The position numbers and the translations under genes are program-made. Below are positions 34,410 through 46,189 of a stretch of 64,000 nt of DNA, piece by piece (position 1 is the stretch's first letter; each line of letters starts with the position of its first letter). Under the pieces are notes generated by a model. The model did no database searches. It worked only from the letters and a program-made list of their open reading frames with translations, and was not told the origin of the DNA. Location: the NCBI GenBank assembly GCA_011316305.1, contig SAUG01000025.1:372001-436000 (forward strand), read 5' to 3'. Origin of the DNA: Rusavskia elegans. Taxonomy: Eukaryota; Ascomycota; Lecanoromycetes; Teloschistales; Teloschistaceae.

Positions 34410-37400
34410 TCATCTGTTCCAACCCTCTTTCGTAGCCTGCCGTTGAATCCCAGCCTCAATCTTCCGACTCTGTATCCGCTGCAAGCTCGCCGGCACCCTC
34501 TCCTCTGCACTACCCGCGCTTCCAATAGTCGTCAACCGCCTTCGTCTTACGGTCCCGAACCGCTGCAAGCCCGCTTCGGCCAAAGCATCTCCGTCCTCGC
34601 TCATGGTTTCGATAGTGGCTTCATTACTAATGTTACTACTTTCCGCTTTGGTTGCTGCTACGCCTCCGAGTCCCTGAATATATTCGTTGTAGGTATTCCT
34701 CATCAGAAGCCCACTCCGGAATTCGTTCGCCCCGGCTAGCAGCTTGCTCAGGTCGATGAGTTCTTCAAGGTACTCGATGATTTCGGCTCGGGCGGCCGAT
34801 GCCGCGTTCCACGCCAAGTATTTACGACGTACGGTTTGGTGTCGGATAGGGTCGCTAAGATCTTCGTTGGCTTCTTGGTTCCGTCTTTGCTGTACGACTT
34901 CACGGACGCGGTTGATCAAGCGGAGATTAGCTAGCCGAGCTGAGGGGAAGAACTGGGGGAGGGCTAGTTTGGTAGTCAGGGAGTTTTGTACGGCGAAGAG
35001 GGTTAGGTTGATGGATCCTGCAACGTTGCGGCGGTAGGGGTATATTTGCGCCTGGTGTAGGTGAGCTATATGAAGTAATGTCAGGGGTTGGTGTTTCTTA
35101 CGTTCAGTTCTTCAAGGGGACCTGATCCATAAGCGTTTCGTAGTTGGAGCATGTTGTCCATACGGTCAACCACCTGATGAAGGACGAAAAGAATCTGGCA
35201 GCGTATATGAGCATTTAGAAACTCGTTCATCAAGGCATGGAGCTCCTACTTCGCCGTAAATCTCCGCTAAGCCCTCGAACGAACCTTTGATTCTGGGTTC
35301 ATTGTTGCAGAAGGGCACTTCCACACTATCAGTTACTGGTGTAGCCTATGCGGTATCCCCATCTGAACTCACAGAACATCTCAGCAGCTGTCAAAGCAAC
35401 ATTGGCCTTTCCACTTGCGCGTTCGAACCGTATCAAGGCCTTGGGGTCGTAGACGTCAAGGTTGACTCCTTCCTCAATGCCTGCAGCAATACAAGTCTCC
35501 ATTTCACTGATCCAACGTATTGCGGCGGTGAGTGATTCGACAAGCTTTGTCCGCGCCTTGACGGGGAGAAATCCTATCTCGACAACAAGAGCCACAACAC
35601 CGCCAACGACAAATGCCAGCCAGCGCCTCAGGAAAGTCTCGGCTGCAGAGCCTATTCACGATTAAATACGATGGCGTAGCTACGGTGGTACACGCACCTG
35701 GGACGGTCTGTAGCTCGGTCGAGAGTGCCAGAACACAAATACTAACGATGCACACCATGCCGGCTTTCGGGTATTTCGATCCCAGCTGAACGTATGTGCT
35801 AGGTATAAGGCCCACGCAGACCATAGCGGCAATCACGACGCGGTCGCCGTCTCGGGCTTCCAGTGCAGCCCAGCCCCAAAGACAACCAAGCGTGGTCCCA
35901 ATACCTCGAAGGATGAACATCATAACTGATGAACCGATCGAGACCTCCGTAATAAAGACAAGCTGAAGAGGAGCCCATACTATGATGTCACTTAGTAGTT
36001 TTCCAAATGTACTGGAAGGCTTGGAAAGACCGTTCTCACTCACAGCCGCGGTTGAGCGAATACCATTGGTTCCACTGGGCGACAAAAGCTGGCCAAGTCA
36101 CTAAAAAGACAGCAACACTGAGTTTGAAGGCATAAAGGAGGTCATCGGAGTGTTGCGCCCACTCTAGGCCATCCGCCAATCTTGCGCGTAGCCGTAGAAT
36201 AAGGCCAGCATCGTTCCCAGGGTCTGAAGCCGGCATAGTGGGTTTCATATTCGGTTGTGGACAAGACTTTGGCGCCCTCTGAGCCGATTTCGTGCCCTGC
36301 TCCAGATCGTGCTTTGCAGATGCTGACTTGACCAGATTCTCTTCCGAGTCGACGGTATCCACCTCACCGACATCATTCGCTTTCTTGCCCTCCCCACCGC
36401 TTCGACTCCGATTTCGGCCGCCGGTGGGCAATGCTTCGAGCTCTTCTCCACCGCTGTAAAGCCATTTTGACCATTTGATCTTGGGAGCATATAAGCGGCG
36501 CTGACCGTGTCGTGCCTGGCGCTGGAGGACGATGGATCTTGAAGTTTTAAGCATCTCTTCAATGTGAGTAGCAGCTTGCCTTAAATTCAAGACAAATGAT
36601 GCAACCAGAAATATCTCCTCGCGTGGCATAACATCCAGCTCCTGGCCATCTGTTCCTTGTATCTTAACAGCCTCCTCAAGCGAGGCCGCAATCTCCGAAT
36701 CAAAAGTTCTAAGTGCTTCTCCGAGCTCTTCTAAGTAAAAGTCTACTTCCTCAATGACCAGCCCTTTGGGTGGTTTAGCTCCTGATGGAAGGTTCGGCAC
36801 GTCGTAGCTATATGCTATGCAAATAGTTACACAATTTATCGCCCGGGAGATAACAGTGTTGAACTTCGTATAGGGTACACTGATCCGCTTGAGTAGATGT
36901 TGAAGGAGCCTTGCATCACCGAATTCGATCTCTCGTTTCGGCTTGATGAGATCAAGTTCAGTCTTTTCATCTACGATAGACCAGTCCGGTGTTGGCAATA
37001 CGTCGTTGCCATTCTTACCTTCGTCTTTGCCAATAGTCTTGGAGTTGAGGTTTGTCGTCTTGGTGACAATCCTGTCTGGCTCAACACTCTCGCCCAAGAG
37101 TGCAAATTTGGATTCACAGGCACCGATGACCGCTACCACATTAGCTACAAGCTTTTTCATAGATTTGTTACTGATTGGTTTGAGCCTCCGGGGTGGCAGA
37201 ACAGCAAATGCGACCTCAAAGGCACATTCAGTCTGCGCTGCTTTACACGTCGACAGCTTGTTTCGTAGTTTAGCCTTTGCGCCAACCAAATCTTGGAGCG
37301 AAATGATTGAGTCCTCGCATGCTGCATCGGCATCAGAGGACTTTGGCGTTCTTGACCGTAAGATTTTGTGGAGGACGCCATTGAATATAGACTTCTTTGG

Positions 37401-38217
37401 CCGCTGCTTGGTAGTTTGGTTGCTCTTTTCCGCCTTCGTCTCATCCTCGTCAAGTCGTAAATTAGGTGCAGCTTTGATCTGTTGGGAAACAGTGAAGTAG
37501 TGGCCCGCGCTCTGAAGGGCTTCTGCCGCATCATGAAGCGTTTCGATGGTTGTTTCTCCAAGAAAGCTGGAGCTGAATTCAGGAAATATAATGAGACTGA
37601 CAACCAGGATCACCCCAACAGCGGCGAGTATCGGATACAGAATCTGGGTAGCAGAAGCTGCAGTCACGGTAGAGACAGTTGAAGTCAACGTGACTATGGA
37701 AACAATGATGAGCAGTAGGACAAAAATGAATAGTCTTGGTGTATTTGATCGGATAAATCCATGGAAGAATAGAGCAAAGGCCAAGAAGGCGCCTCTGATG
37801 GAGTAAGCTGCTGGAGGATTGACGCTGACGACGAGAGAACTTAAGTACAGGCCGAAGAGTGACCAAGCCAGACCAAGGAAAGTTCCAGCAATAGCTAGGA
37901 TCAAAGCCTCGACCAGTTGGCCAAACCTCCGTCCTGGATGGGCAAATACAGTGGTTATGGCACCTAAATATGCCGCTCGCCCAAGACTTTCACTGATCCT
38001 TGGGACTGAACAGATGCTCACTGTAGTATGCCTGGTAAGCAGTTGGAGTGGTACACGGTATGTTGCTCAAGACGGCCTTACCAAGTATCGTCGTCGCTGC
38101 TACATTTTTCAATTGTCGTTGCCAAAGGCGATTCTTTCCTAGGCAGTCCACAATCTCATTTGTACGTTTTCTGCCGTAGCCCTGGATACAGTGGATCGAT
38201 GCTACCAATTTATCCAT
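34410..38217 (-). CDS. DUF2421 / ArAE-type multi-pass membrane protein (putative transporter)
   Basis: Family members carry two blocks of membrane helices like aromatic-acid exporters (FUSC-type) and are annotated as putative ER or plasma-membrane transporters; the substrate is unknown. Seven exons are read: 38082-38217, 36044-38020, 35698-35979, about 35373-35651, about 35250-35335, 35102-35194 and 34410-35051, giving about 1,164 residues. The first helix block follows LGRAAYLGAITTVFAHPGRR (exon 2). A long charged cytosolic stretch separates it from the second block (WYSLNRG-LWAPLQLVFITEV, GTTLGCLWGWAALEARDGDR, FVVGGVVALVVEIGF). The soluble tail contains NEPRIKGSFEGLAEIYGE, LFVLHQVVDRMDNML and PYRRNVAGS. 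The junction near 35,335-35,377 is uncertain (see findings), and the start codon could also lie further upstream. Confidence 0.88.
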
Positions 38218-38707
38218 CTACCTAAACCCTGTACATTACATGTATGGATGGGAGCAAGGGAGGAGGAGTCAGGCTTTATTCACTATCCCGTGTCCTGAAA
38301 AGACATTCGATTTAATTGCCAGTCGCAGTGTCGACCGCTCCGTGTTCCAATCGAAGAGATATGGCAGCGATAGATCAGGCCAATGTCGCCGAGGTGAGGA
38401 GGTTATATCTTGCAACCCACTCTGCCATACAGATATATTCCAGGGGCGCAGGAACATATTGTGCTTGCGAACGTTGGGAATCGGTGTGTGTCGTGACGAA
38501 AGCTGTCACTTTAGTCTGTGTAATACGAGTACGATGCAGCGAGGAATTTTAGGTCTCGGCGTGTAACGCGCCTCTCAAGGACACCATCCGTGGTTAGTCA
38601 GCAGTAGATGATGTCGAACGATTTTTGCAAGAGCTAATAGCGGCTCTCAGGCCTCGGATTGTTCGACAGTCGACACTTCTGTTTGCACACAATTGCCCGC
38701 ATCCATC
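38218..38707. promoter_or_regulatory. divergent intergenic region DUF2421 gene / IST1
   Basis: These 490 bp hold two divergent promoters. Overlapping frames of 60-108 codons have no protein-family character. Confidence 0.45.
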
Positions 38708-39735
38708 ATGGCACCATCGTCATCACTTGTTGCAAGTCGCTTTCCATCCATCGAATCTGCAGCGCTGACCCATAGCAGTCTAAATTGAAGGTCCAACTGA
38801 AGCTGTCCATCAGCAGGTTACGCATGGTCCAGCAAAAAGACACAGCAATAGCGAAACAACAACGACGGCAAATGGCCCACCTCCTCGAGGTGGGTATGTT
38901 CCCCTCTTGATTGGCCCTACCACCAGGAGGCTAAGGCTGATGCATTTCGCCTTAGCAAGGGAAGGAGGAGTCTGCTCGCATACGTGTCGAGAACATCATC
39001 CGCTCCGACATCACCACTGAACTCCTTGAGATCCTTGAGCTCTATTGCGAACTCTTACTCGCAAGGATTGGGCTACTCGAACCTAAGGAATGTGATCCGG
39101 GCCTTGAAGAAGCCATCAAGTCCATCATACATGCTGCTCCACGCACCGACGTCAAGGAACTTCAACAGGCTCGACAGCTCCTGGTCGAAAAGTACGGCAA
39201 AGACTTCGCTCTGGAAGCGGTTGAAAACAGCGATGGGAAGGTGGCGGAACGAGTAGTGAAGAAACTCAAAGTCGAGCCACCTGATGCAGTGCTTGTCGAC
39301 CTGTACCTCAAAGAAATAGCCAAAACCTATGCTGTCGATTGGCCGAAAGCGCAAAGCAAGCGGCAGAATGGGAGCGATGAAGAAGACGATGATGATCCTA
39401 GCAGTGGTCAAGTAGTTAAAAGCCTCGAGGAGCCTCTAGCCACCGAAGAGTTGACCAAGGCAACTCCACCTCGAGACCTTGGTCCAAAGTCTCCTGTCAG
39501 TATAGCACCGCCAAGTCCAAGTACCGATAATCTCAGTCCACGAGTCAAACTTCCAGGTCCGCCAGAGCTTAAGCCGACAGCCAAAATGAGCGGCTTGAAG
39601 AAGCAAACGCCCAATATTCAATCCCAGAGCGATCCAAAAGGGGAGGATGCAAACGACCGCGGGAAGAAGGGCGTTGGTGGTAAGATACCGGATGTAGATG
39701 AGTTGGCCAGAAGGTTTGCTGCCTTGAAAAAGTAG
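38708..39735 (+). CDS. ist1: ESCRT-III-associated protein IST1
   Basis: Ist1 has an ESCRT-III-like helical core and regulates Vps4 recruitment in multivesicular-body sorting. Three exons are read: 38708-38728 (MAPSSSL), 38776-38889 and 38956-39735 (introns 47 and 66 nt), giving 304 residues. Conserved text is KLKVQLKLSISRLRMVQQKD, AKQQRRQMAHLLE joined to QGKEESARIRVENIIRSD, then ELYCELLLARIGLL and AVENSDGKVAERVVKKL. The C-terminal linker is Pro/Ser-rich. The last residues, DVDELARRFAALKK, form a MIM1-type motif that in the human protein binds Vps4 and other MIT domains. The first intron uses the non-consensus donor GTTGCA but has a good GCTGAC branch site. Both junctions restore family sequence. 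Confidence 0.94.
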
Positions 39736-40499
39736 CACGACAAATTTCTGGATCCTTTTGATATCCCTCCGTCTGTTGAAAGGCGTGCTCCCTACGCGAC
39801 TCGTCATGCCATGTCAATACTACATTCCAGGCCTCATCAAGTGCGTAGTACAATAATAGTTAATGTAAGGAAATTTAGCAGCTGGTACATAGGGCAGGGG
39901 GAACATGCTAGCAGATGAAGGGATACCAGTTGCTCCAACACAATCTCACATGTTGATGATCACGGACACCTCATATATTCTCTTCGGACCAGCTGCGGCT
40001 TCCGGTGATTGAACACTTCAAGATATTTCCCAGTCTGACGGCGCTGGTCTTGGTCAAGGTATCTTACGTGATCGTATGACTTTAACATTCTTTCATTCAC
40101 TTGGCGGCAATCTCTTTTACCAACCTCACCTTGGTTCTACTCATCAAGCTTTTTCTACTGTGCTTCACTCCACTTCTGTCCACCTCATTCTTGTCCGTCC
40201 TCAACCTTTCCTCTTGCTCGGTCTCCCACTTTGACAGAGCTTAAGGGGTTTTGCGGACGATCAGCCATTGACTGCCAAAGCTACTGGTAAGTTACCAGTC
40301 CAAACCGCTATCCACGATGACCTTTGCACTGATCTGAACGCAGGAGCAACTTCACTACTCATCAACTCATCTCGTCAGCTAAACAAACCTACTCAACCCA
40401 CAATCAACAGCTCAACAATACTGAACCGAACAACCAGAAGTAAGTTCGGATCATCCTATCGTATAACACGTTAACCCATTACATTAGGCGTCCACTACA
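39736..40499. promoter_or_regulatory. intergenic region with two inferred 5'-UTR introns of the Myb-like gene
   Basis: The upstream leader of the next gene appears to carry two introns: 40287-40343 (57 nt, donor GTAAGT, CTGAAC branch site, CAG) and 40440-40487 (48 nt, donor GTAAGT, GTTAAC branch site, TTAG). Both lie upstream of the ATG at 40500, so they would be 5'-UTR introns. RNA reads would confirm this. The rest of the 764 bp shows pyrimidine-rich promoter-like sequence around 40,100-40,240. Confidence 0.55.
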
Positions 40500-40940
40500 A
40501 TGCCTGAGGGGAAATCTACCTGGACAGAGGCCGAGAAGGTAAGTGTTACGCTCCATCACGTTCACAAGTTCTTACGTTTCTACAAGCTTGCTCTCATGGT
40601 CTCAATCGTTGGCTCTCTTGGCGCTACTCCCAAATGGGATCTTGTCAAGCTTCCCGCCGGCCGCTCCAAGATGGCATGCATGCATGCCTACCGCGCAGCT
40701 ATGGAAGCGGCCAAGGGAGTTGCATTGGGTGACAATCAGAATGCGGATGCTATCAAGAAGCGTGGCAAGAAACCGTCTGGGAAGACTCCTGCTACAAAGG
40801 CCAAACGTGCTCGTAAGGATGAGGGACGTGCACCAGCTCAGGATAGTGAGGTCAGTGACTCAGAGGAGCGCTCGGTGAAGAAAGTCAAGACGGAGCATGA
40901 CGAGGGGCTTGAACAATTCACCGAGAAGGAGGAGGTCTAA
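40500..40940 (+). CDS. small Myb-like / SANT-type nuclear protein of unknown function
   Basis: Exons 40500-40538 and 40587-40940 (48-nt intron) encode 130 residues. The N-terminus MPEGKSTWTEAEKLALMVSI, followed by TPKWDLVKLPAGRSKMACMH, has the spaced tryptophans and GRS-x-C pattern of a Myb/SANT helix-turn-helix. The remainder is basic (KKRGKKPSGK, KAKRARK) with a Ser/Asp/Glu patch, consistent with nuclear localisation. Fungal proteins of this layout are common and mostly uncharacterised. The assignment is by pattern only, and DNA binding is not shown. The gene seems to have two introns in its leader. Confidence 0.75.
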   Translation: MPEGKSTWTEAEKVSVTLHHVHKFLRFYKLALMVSIVGSLGATPKWDLVKLPAGRSKMACMHAYRAAMEAAKGVALGDNQNADAIKKRGKKPSGKTPATKAKRARKDEGRAPAQDSEVSDSEERSVKKVKTEHDEGLEQFTEKEEV

Positions 40941-41609
40941 CAGCAAATATCGCAATTAGTGAGATCATCAATCGATAGCTGATTATCAGGAGGTTTCAAT
41001 GATGAGCAGTGTATCTTATTCAGGCGCGGAACCCTCTTCATTCCTATCTGCAATCCGTGTGTTGTCGATTGACACGACATCGATATCTCGATATCCTTGA
41101 CATAAAATCATAGATAGACATAATACAGTATCCAGCGTCAGATGATGCCAATGTGTTTGTAGGTTGAGTACTGCAGCTGCTGACTTGCCGTGCCAACTGC
41201 CAAAGAGCAACGATACTAGTTCAGGGGCTACGGAGAACGCTAAGATAGCAGTATGCACCTTTTCTTTGCTGCTTGTAGGAGCAGCACACCGTACTGATCG
41301 AGGGCATAGAGCCTCGTTCCCTCCCTGTTGGCTTCAACACTAATAGAAGCCAGGCAGCTGATGCCTGCTGTTTCCCTAGGTGCGAGGCTTGTTGTAAGTC
41401 ATCAGAATTCCGCCTGCTGTGCGCGTCTTTCAGCCGTCAGGAGTAGCCTGGTCAACAAGACAGTCCCTCCATATCAAGTCGCTCCTTTCACTACCAGAGG
41501 AAACCGATACGCCTGTCAGAGTCCATTAATATTTAATCGAATCAACAAGTGTCGAAGTCTTGTGATTGCAACATCCGAGCTCAACAGGTTCTTCTCTACG
41601 TCACGAAGA
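40941..41609. other. intergenic region / possible alternative NMA111 N-terminus
   Basis: This 669-bp region separates the Myb-like gene from the conserved NMA111 start. Its last 249 bp (41361-41609) form an in-frame ATG-initiated extension of NMA111 with the look of a mitochondrial presequence. It is described separately. Confidence 0.5.
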
Positions 41610-44600
41610 ATGGCGGCCAATGGAGAAGTGCGCAGCAAGCGCAAGAAGAGTCCGATAAAAGTGTTGGACAGACCATCCAAGATATATAAACAAGATCCCT
41701 ACCCCAATGAAGCGGAGAACGGTCATTCACCTGAAGACGACTCATACAGCATGGAAACAGATGGAGAAGATCGCATCTCGCTCCCTCCTACTACCGCCAC
41801 AGCCGACTCCGCTGAATGGCAAGCCACCATAGAAAAAGTCGTTCGCAACGTTGTCTCCATACATTTCTGCCAAACATGTTCTTTCGATACAGACTCTGCG
41901 ATATCATCCGAGGCTACTGGATTTGTTGTCGACTCCGAAAGAGGCTACATCTTGACGAATCGCCATGTGGTTGGGGCAGGTCCTTTCTGGGGTTACTGTA
42001 TCTTCGATAATCACGAAGAGGTTGGTCATATACCCTCCAAGGTCCAAGATCAGCTATACTGACGCTTTGTGTACAGTGTGATGTCTACCCTGTCTACCGC
42101 GATCCTGTCCACGACTTTGGCATCCTGCGGTTCGACCCCAAGGCCATCAAGTACATGCCCCTGACGGAGCTGATACTCCGACCCGACCTGGCAAAAGTAG
42201 GAGTAGAGATCCGAGTGGTCGGTAATGACGCCGGGGAGAAGCTCAGTATACTGTCGGGTGTCATCAGTAGGCTTGATAGGAATGCGCCCGAATACGGTGA
42301 AGGCTACAGTGACTTCAATACAAACTACATCCAAGCTGCTGCAGCTGCCAGTGGAGGAAGCTCCGGAAGTCCTGTTGTCAACCTTGACGGTCATGCTGTA
42401 GCTCTACAAGCTGGAGGTAGAGCCGATGGAGCTGCAACGGATTACTTCCTGCCGCTTGACCGCCCCCTGAGGGCGCTGGAATGTATAAAGAAAGGCGAAG
42501 CTATAGCTCGGGGCACTATCCAGACCCAGTGGGTCATCAAACCCTTCGACGAATGCCGGAGACTGGGTTTGACTTCCACGTGGGAGGCTGCCATCCGAAA
42601 GCTCTTCCCGAAGGAAACCGGCATGCTTGTCGCCGAGATCGTCTTGCCAGAGGGCCCAGCGGACAAACAACTGGAGGAAGGAGATGTTCTAGTCAGGGTC
42701 AATGGTGAACTGTTGACCCAGTTCGTAAAGTTGGACTCCATCCTTGACTCTAGTGTCGGCAAGAAGGTTTCCCTGTTGGTTCAGAGAGGCGGAAAAGATA
42801 TCGAGGTCGAGTTGTCCGTGGGAGACTTGCACGCAATCACACCAGACAGATTCGTTACGGTGGCAGGGGGATCGTTCCATGATCTATCGTACCAGCAAGC
42901 CCGTCTGTACGCTGTCCCCGTCAAAGGAGTGTATGTTTGCGAAGCCGCTGGGTCTTTCAAGTTTGAGGCAACCGAATCAGGCTGGATCATCGAGTCCATC
43001 GATCAGAGAAAGACGCCGGATCTCGATACGTTCATCAAGGTTATCTCAACGATACCCGACCGAGCAAGAGTGGTGGTAACATACAAACATCTCCGCGACC
43101 TTCATACCATCAACACCAGCATCATCCACATTGACCGGCATTGGAGCGATAAGATGAGGATGGCCATTCGGAACGATGCTACGGGAGTCTGGGACTTCAC
43201 CGAGCTTGCCCAAGCGTTGCCAGCAGCGCCACCGGCACGATGTAAGGCCAACTTTGCGCGGCTGGATACCGTTGGGCATCCAGCAGCTGCAGAGGTGATC
43301 CAGAGCTTCGTCCGGGTGTCATGCACCATGCCACTCAAGCTCGACGGCTTCCCACGAGCTCGGAAGATTGGCTTTGGACTGGTCATCAACGCGGAGAAAG
43401 GTCTTGTCATCGTATCAAGAGCCGTTGTTCCATTCGACTTGTGCGACATATCCCTCACCATCGCCGAATCGATCATTGTCGAGGCCAAGGTGATATTCCT
43501 GCATCCTCTCGCCAACTATGCCATCATTCAGTACGATCCTTCCTTAGTCGATGCTCCTGTCAAGAGTGCCAGATTAGCTACCGACACCATCAAACAAGGA
43601 GCGCCGACTACTTTCCTAGGCTTCAATCAAAACCTCCGTGCTGTGGTCACGCCAACCACAGTCACCGACATCACCGCGGTTGCCATACCATCCAACGCCT
43701 CTGCCCCTCGGTATCGAGCCATCAACCTGGACGCCATCACCGTCGACACTGGTCTTAGCGGACAATGTGGTAGTGGTGTTCTCATCCGTGAGGATGGCAC
43801 GGTCGAAGCCCTCTGGCTCAGCTACCTCGGCGAGCGATCCCCCAGTAATCAGAAAGACGTCGAATACCATCTCGGCCTCGCGACCCCTACGCTTCTCCCT
43901 ATCGTGAACCAGATCAACTCCTCCGTCACCCCTTCGCTCCGTATCCTCAACGTCGAAACCAACATAGTACAAATGTCGCAATGCCGCATCATGGGCGTCT
44001 CCGAATCCTGGATCGTCAAAGTCGCCGAAGCCAATCCATCCCGCCATCAACTTTTCATGGTCCGCAAGATCGACTGCGCGCCTCCCGCCGGCTACGATGA
44101 CCAATCCCTTCACGAGGGCGACATCATCCTCACCCTCAACGATAAACTCATCACCCGCGTATCCGAGCTTGATATCATGTACGACCACGAGTACCTCGAC
44201 GCCGTAATCGTCCGACGTGGCGAGGAAATGGCCCTCTGCGTCCCCACCATCCCAACCTCAGACCTCGACACCTCTCGAGCCGTCATCTTCTGCGGCGCCG
44301 TCCTCCACGCCCCTCACCACGCCGTCCGTCAACAGATCTCCAAACTCCACTCGGAAGTCTACGTTTCCGTCCGCACCCGCGGCTCCCCAGCATACCAATA
44401 CGGTCTGGCACCCACAAACTTCATCACGGCCGTCAACGACGTGCCTACACCCACATTGTCGGCTTTCGTCAAGGAAGCCAATAAAGTACCCGATAACACG
44501 TATTTCAGACTACGGGTCGTGACCTTCGACAATGTACCGTGGGTTGCCACAATGAAGAAATGCGAACATTATTTCCCGACTATGGAGTTCGCGAAAGAGC

Positions 44601-44725
44601 CAGGGACAGGAATCTGGCGGAAACAGGTTTTTGGTAAAGAAGGCGATGGTGTCGGGGGTATGGGAGGGGTGGGTGGCGGTGTAGATGAAGGGGGCGCAGG
44701 AGGCGATGATACGCTTGATGCGTGA
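41610..44725 (+). CDS. nma111: HtrA-like nuclear serine protease NMA111
   Basis: Nma111 is a duplicated HtrA/DegP-type serine protease, nuclear in yeast and linked to apoptosis-like death and lipid homeostasis. Exons are 41610-42020 and 42077-44725 (56-nt intron, donor GTTGGT), giving 1,019 residues, as in the family. The start [19 protein letters not shown] includes a basic nuclear-localisation-type cluster. With this start the triad falls at His119 (TNRHVVGAG), Asp150 (PVHDFGIL) and Ser233 (GSSGSP), close to the yeast numbering, which supports it. Two PDZ regions and a second, degenerate protease half follow. The C-terminus is Gly-rich. An in-frame upstream ATG at 41361 would add 83 residues ending RFFSTSRR, resembling a mitochondrial targeting signal. 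Confidence 0.95.
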
Positions 44726-46189
44726 GGGACTTCAACTCCCCTCTTGCACGTGTGGATGAGTACATACATTTGGAAAGTGTTGTAGTTACTTACAGTCCAT
44801 TGCTGTTGATATGGGATACGCAGTAATAATCCATGGAGAAAGGAGGGTTTTGGGCCCCCCGGCCACCTTTTTGGTAGAATGGTGAGGTAGATTAGATTTG
44901 ATACCCCTGGTATTCAGTCGAGATAAGGATCTGTTGCGTTGTTTGTGTTAAAGAGAGCCGAATGTCGTTCTTGCAAGTTATAGATATGATGTATTCTTGC
45001 TCAATCCTTTCCTCAACTTCCTTCCTACCAGCTCTTCCTCCCCCTTTCCTAATAGTCCAGCATACATACATACTCATTGAAAGCCGCCAGACATATTTAA
45101 ACATATCTCCGGATATCTGCCATCTCCTCCGCCAACACTCCCTCGAGAAACAACCCGTATCTACCAACCCGCAATGTCCCAATACTGTCGGGCTATGTAC
45201 TGAAACCAGGATTACAAGTCTACGTTAACTTACCTGCCGAAATGATGAAGAAGGCGGGTTTGGAGGTGGAGTTGTTATAGTTTGGAATGGATATTATAAG
45301 CGTCGTGAGCTGAAGTCGCTGGGTAGTGTTGGCGAGGTAGCTATCTCGTCATACATAGCGCCTGAGATTGGGTTCTTTACCTCCTCTAAATATCGTGTCG
45401 CTTCACACGTGGCGGGTAGGGTTGATTTTTGATGGTAGATACGTTGGATAGAAGGCGCGTTGATTTGATGTGGATGAGGCAACCTTCTTGTCCGTGAAGA
45501 TGATGGAAGGCCAGACAGGCAGTATGGAAAGAGGAGAGGGATTGATGATCCTAGATCGCAGCTATGCTGCAAGCGCTGTAGTCCAGTCGGTTGCGGAAGA
45601 CTTGGGTAGACAACGAAACTGCTGGATAGCTGAAGGTGAGCTGAAATTCAAAGGCGAAGGCAAGTTGAAACGTGGGACGACCGAGGAGTGAGGATAGTCT
45701 TAAAGGGGAGTACCCTACGATGAGGGTGGATGAAAGATGGAAGTGATCCACCTCTACCGATGATTCAGATTGCAGTCGTGGGAGTCTTTGGGGCTTTGCC
45801 AATGGAAGTCGATCTGGCGGGGAGGGAGAGTGACAAGGAATGAACGAAGCAGCGTAAGGTATGGACACGTCCAGTTGAGGTGAGAAGTACATACAGGCAG
45901 GCCCCTATTCGTAAACACGAAGAAAAAGATTTACCCTTTGGCCTCCATTGATTCCCATATAACTCCTCGCTCGCTCGCCCAGAAGACATCGCTGAAGACC
46001 ATCCACCAGAACATAAATACAAGCCGTCCAGTTGATCCAAACCCGCATGGTTCCGTTTCGTTCGGTCTTGAACAACGACAAATGAGATGAAGACTATCGA
46101 TAGAAGATGACCTGTTCACGCATGAGCCTCTCTTACCGGTCCCCCGAGTTTTCGACACGGAGCCTGGCATAGCAAGAGGCTCAAGCAAT
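44726..46189. other. large convergent gap NMA111 / J-domain gene
   Basis: At 1,464 bp this is unusually long for a region between two 3' ends. Open frames of 60-113 codons on both strands show no recognisable family. A small minus-strand gene or a non-coding RNA could be present but cannot be supported from sequence alone. Confidence 0.4.

Noticed and set aside
41328..41360. Open frame of NMA111 beginning at 41328
   Set aside because: The codon at 41328 is TTG; the first in-frame ATG is at 41361, and the conserved family start is 41610.
41389..41440. Possible short intron (GTAAGT...TTTCAG, about 40 nt) in the NMA111 leader
   Set aside because: Removing it shifts the frame to an early stop, and it is shorter than other introns here.
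44962..46040. Small open frames on both strands between NMA111 and the J-domain gene, including a Trp-rich minus-strand segment near 46,000
   Set aside because: None could be built into a spliced product with recognisable sequence or a credible start and stop.
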